Assembly: GCA_018500125.2 (NCBI GenBank)
Contig: JAHBAM020000105.1
Coordinates: 1-42,515, forward strand
Length of the DNA: 42,515 nucleotides
Direction: 5' to 3'
Source of the DNA: Roseobacter sp.
GTDB taxonomy: Bacteria; Pseudomonadota; Alphaproteobacteria; Rhodobacterales; Rhodobacteraceae
Positions 38,884-42,515 of the stretch are shown here, one piece after another (position 1 is the first letter of the stretch; every line of letters begins with the position of its first letter). A program made the translations under genes and the position numbers. The notes below the pieces were generated by a model. That model had not been told where the DNA came from and did not search any database. It worked only from the letters and a program-made list of their open reading frames with translations.

Positions 38884-38912
38884 CGTGCACAACCCGTGCA
38901 CCATGCGTGCAC
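38884..38912. repeat. Three phased CGTGCAC iterons (11-bp period)
   Basis: CGTGCAC-AACC-CGTGCAC-CATG-CGTGCAC. Confidence 0.85.
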
Positions 38913-38936
38913 CGGCCGAGCGGATTTCTGAAACGC

Positions 38937-38980
38937 GCAAAAAAGCCGCCGTTCGTTACCCGAGCGAACGGCGGCTTAAG
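38937..38980 (-). terminator. Intrinsic terminator, best fit to eno (minus strand)
   Basis: AAGCCGCCGTTCG-TTACCCGAG-CGAACGGCGGCTT 13-bp stem; minus strand continues with TTTTTT. Confidence 0.85.
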
Positions 38981-39081
38981 TTTTGGGGCCGATTATTTAA
39001 GAAAGTTCCGCCTTAAATTTGTATCGCCAATACCCTGTCAGGCTGTGCCTTCTCGGGACATTGGCAATACCTTTTATCAAG

Positions 39082-40401
<1,320 letters not shown>

Positions 40402-40467
40402 TCATAGGCGCTTCAGCGCTGCGTGCAAGGTCGGTAGCGCCAACATCGCGGATATGCGCAGGCTTTG

Positions 40468-40583
40468 GCCTTTTTTATTGCCCGAAATATCCCGGGGGGA
40501 TGATTCAAAAGCCGGCAGGCTTTTGAATCCGGGGGGCTGGCCCCCCGCCGGGGTCGGATTTTCGCGCAGCGAAAATGCGACCC
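40468..40583. repeat. Modular palindromic intergenic repeat, copy D (DMT exporter-eno spacer)
   Basis: TTTTTTATTGCCCGAAATATCCCGGGGGG, hairpin GATTCAAAAGCC-GGCA-GGCTTTTGAATC, GGGGGGCTGGCCCCCC, GGTCGGATTTTCGCGCAGCGAAAAT. Confidence 0.88.
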
Positions 40584-40586
40584 TCT

Positions 40587-41471
40587 TTAAACGGCCGCAG
40601 AACTGCGGAGCGCTTGCGCCAGTTTGCGTTCGCGCAAAAACGTGTAGAGGCCGGAGGCAATGATCAGGGCCGCGCCGAGATAGGTCAGCGCATCCGGGGA
40701 TTCCGAAAAGACGGCATAGCCCAGCAGGATCGAGAACAGGAGCCGCGTGTAGCGGAACGGCATGATTGCTGCGGTGTCACCCATGCGCATGGCGGTGACG
40801 ATCAGATAATACCCGATCACACCAAAGCCGACGGCCGCGCCCAGCGAGAGCGCCTCGCCGCCGCTGACCGCCTCTGGCCAGCCGGTGAGCGCCATGAGCA
40901 AAGGGCTTGCGAGCACGAGGGCAAAGAAGCCGTAAAAGGAGACAACCGTTGAAGAGGTGCGCGCCGGCATGAGGCGGGTGAGCAGATCGCGTGCGGCAAT
41001 GGCGAAGACGGTGATGACCACAAAGAGCGAGGCCGGCTCAAAGCCTGCGAGGCCGGGGCGGATGATGATCAGCACGCCCAGAAACCCGGTGAGAATGGCG
41101 CACCAGCGCCGCCAGCCGACCTGTTCGCCTAAAAACAGCGCCGCCCCGAGGGTGATTGCCAGTGGCGTGGCCTGAAACACCGCCGCGACGGTTGTGATCG
41201 GCACAAGCGAGAGCGAGGTGATAAAGAACAGTGCGGCCAGAGCTTCGGAGGCCGTGCGCCAGAACAGCGCCTGCGAAAAATGCCGTCGCTGAAACACATT
41301 GACCCGCTGGCCAAGCGCCACAAGGAAAAACACAAGCGAGCCGCCAAGGCCGAGCAGCAGCATGATCTGCCCTTTGGGAACCGAGCCGGAGAGATATTTG
41401 ATAAAGCTGTCCTCAATCGCAAAGGCGGCCATGGCTGCCGTGATGAAGAGAATGCCGCGCAGGTTGTTCAT
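40587..41471 (-). CDS. DMT-family (EamA) transporter
   Basis: Ten hydrophobic segments, two EamA-like halves; start MNNLRGILFITAAM. Confidence 0.92.
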   Translation of the reverse strand: MNNLRGILFITAAMAAFAIEDSFIKYLSGSVPKGQIMLLLGLGGSLVFFLVALGQRVNVFQRRHFSQALFWRTASEALAALFFITSLSLVPITTVAAVFQATPLAITLGAALFLGEQVGWRRWCAILTGFLGVLIIIRPGLAGFEPASLFVVITVFAIAARDLLTRLMPARTSSTVVSFYGFFALVLASPLLMALTGWPEAVSGGEALSLGAAVGFGVIGYYLIVTAMRMGDTAAIMPFRYTRLLFSILLGYAVFSESPDALTYLGAALIIASGLYTFLRERKLAQALRSSAAV

Positions 41472-41634
41472 GGGGGAGGGTCCGAAGCTGTTGTGTGCCA
41501 CCTTTCGGGGAAAGCGGGCAGGGGCGCAAGGTCTTTCGCTTGTTAAGGAGTGTGTGACGCGGCGCGCGGCCGCAATTGGCTCTCGCGGTCTGCCCCCCCT
41601 GTCAGCCGCCGTCAGCCCCTGCCAGCCCTCGCGG

Positions 41635-42048
41635 TCAGGGCTTTTTGATCGGCACGCCGTAGAGTTCGAGGCGGTGGCCTTTGAGGGTATAGCCGAGCTT
41701 TTGGGCAATGCGCTCTTGCAGGGCTTCGATCTCCTCATCGACAAATTCGATCACTTCGCCGGAGTTCATATCAATCAGGTGGTCGTGATGCTCGCGTTCG
41801 GCGTCTTCATAGCGGGCGCGTCCATCGCCGAACTCGAGCTTGTCCAGAATGCCGGCTTCGTCAAACAGCTTGACGGTGCGATAGACCGTGGCGATCGAAA
41901 TCCCGGCGTCGAGCGCGGCGGCGCGGGCGTAAAGCTCTTCGACATCGGGGTGGTCATCGGAGTCTTCCAGCACGCTGGCGATGATGCGGCGCTGGCCTGT
42001 CATGCGCAGGCCCTTGGCTTCGCAGCGGGAGGTGATTGTATCGGTCAT
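41635..42048 (-). CDS. fur: Fur-family transcriptional regulator (Fur/Mur type)
   Basis: GLRMTGQRRIIASVLEDSDDHPDVEELYARAAALDAGISIATVYRTVKLF, EHHDHLIDMNSGEVIEF. Confidence 0.92.
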   Translation of the reverse strand: MTDTITSRCEAKGLRMTGQRRIIASVLEDSDDHPDVEELYARAAALDAGISIATVYRTVKLFDEAGILDKLEFGDGRARYEDAEREHHDHLIDMNSGEVIEFVDEEIEALQERIAQKLGYTLKGHRLELYGVPIKKP

Positions 42049-42129
42049 GGCATGGCTCGTTCTGGCTTTGGATCGGTTTAGCCGAGCCGGGCGCGCTTGG
42101 CCAGAGGGGCGCGCCCGAGGGCGGCGATT

Positions 42130-42496
42130 TCAGAGGCAGAGCTGGCCCTGCATGGTTTTGACCGCTGCGCCGGTGAGGGTGACGCCTGTGTCCTGCGCCT
42201 TTACCGTGATCTTTGAGGGGCGGCCCATGTCTTCGCCCTGCCAGATCGTGAGCGTGAGCGGCTTGGCCGAGAGCGCGGCCAGATAGGCCCCGAGCGTGGC
42301 GCAGGCAGAGCCTGTGGCGGGGTCTTCGGGGATGTTGTCGAGCGGGGCAAACATCCGGGCGTGCAGGCTCTGGCCGCTGCGCACATAGGCAAACTGCGCA
42401 AAATCGAGCGCGCCTTGAAACCGGGCCGCGCCCTCGCGAAAGGCGGCGGTTTCGGGGGTGCAAGCGGCGAGCGCCGCGCGGCTGTGCAGCTCTGTC
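42130..42496 (-). CDS. PhzF-family protein, C-terminal fragment truncated by contig end
   Basis: IPEDPATGSACATLGAYLA PhzF motif; N-terminal MCIRDR of the ORF is adapter-derived. Confidence 0.85.
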
Positions 42497-42515
42497 CTGT
42501 CTCTTATACACATCT
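42497..42515. other. Nextera/Tn5 mosaic-end adapter sequence (assembly contamination)
   Basis: Exact 19-mer CTGTCTCTTATACACATCT at contig terminus. Confidence 0.98.

Noticed and set aside
41954-42511. 185-aa ORF starting MYKRQD
   Set aside because: Starts inside the Nextera adapter and overlaps fur and phzF in another frame

Overview
This is a GC-rich chromosomal window from an alphaproteobacterium, and gene content and order look like Rhodobacteraceae/Roseobacter. Most of it is housekeeping or metabolic genes: recN, an FAD oxidase, a ClC antiporter, pepP, cobT/cobS, msrB, a DnaJ-domain protein, bolA, gatB, pepN, glcB, a pcaD-pcaB pair, a PLP dehydratase, an FKBP PPIase, a MoxR ATPase, dksA, eno, a DMT exporter, a Fur-family regulator and a phzF fragment. 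The main accessory unit is a divergent sulfur-oxidation locus at 28516-35924, soxSRT (-) and soxVWXYZAB (+). It stops after soxB, and soxCD are absent from the window. The SoxR-type ArsR regulator has cysteines at positions 42 and 108, like BigR/SqrR persulfide sensors. A perfect ATTC-N8-GAAT palindrome lies before soxX, and a second strong palindrome lies in the soxS/soxV divergent promoter. Other signals are overlapping alternative hairpins after soxB, a terminator-like hairpin between soxA and soxB, four copies of a modular palindromic intergenic repeat with stem-preserving changes, three 11-bp-phased GTGCAC motifs near eno, and two uncharacterised proteins. The last 19 bp are the Nextera/Tn5 mosaic-end adapter, not genome. 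I did not find a clearly unprecedented multi-gene system. The best candidates for novelty are the truncated sox locus with its regulatory architecture and the modular repeat family.
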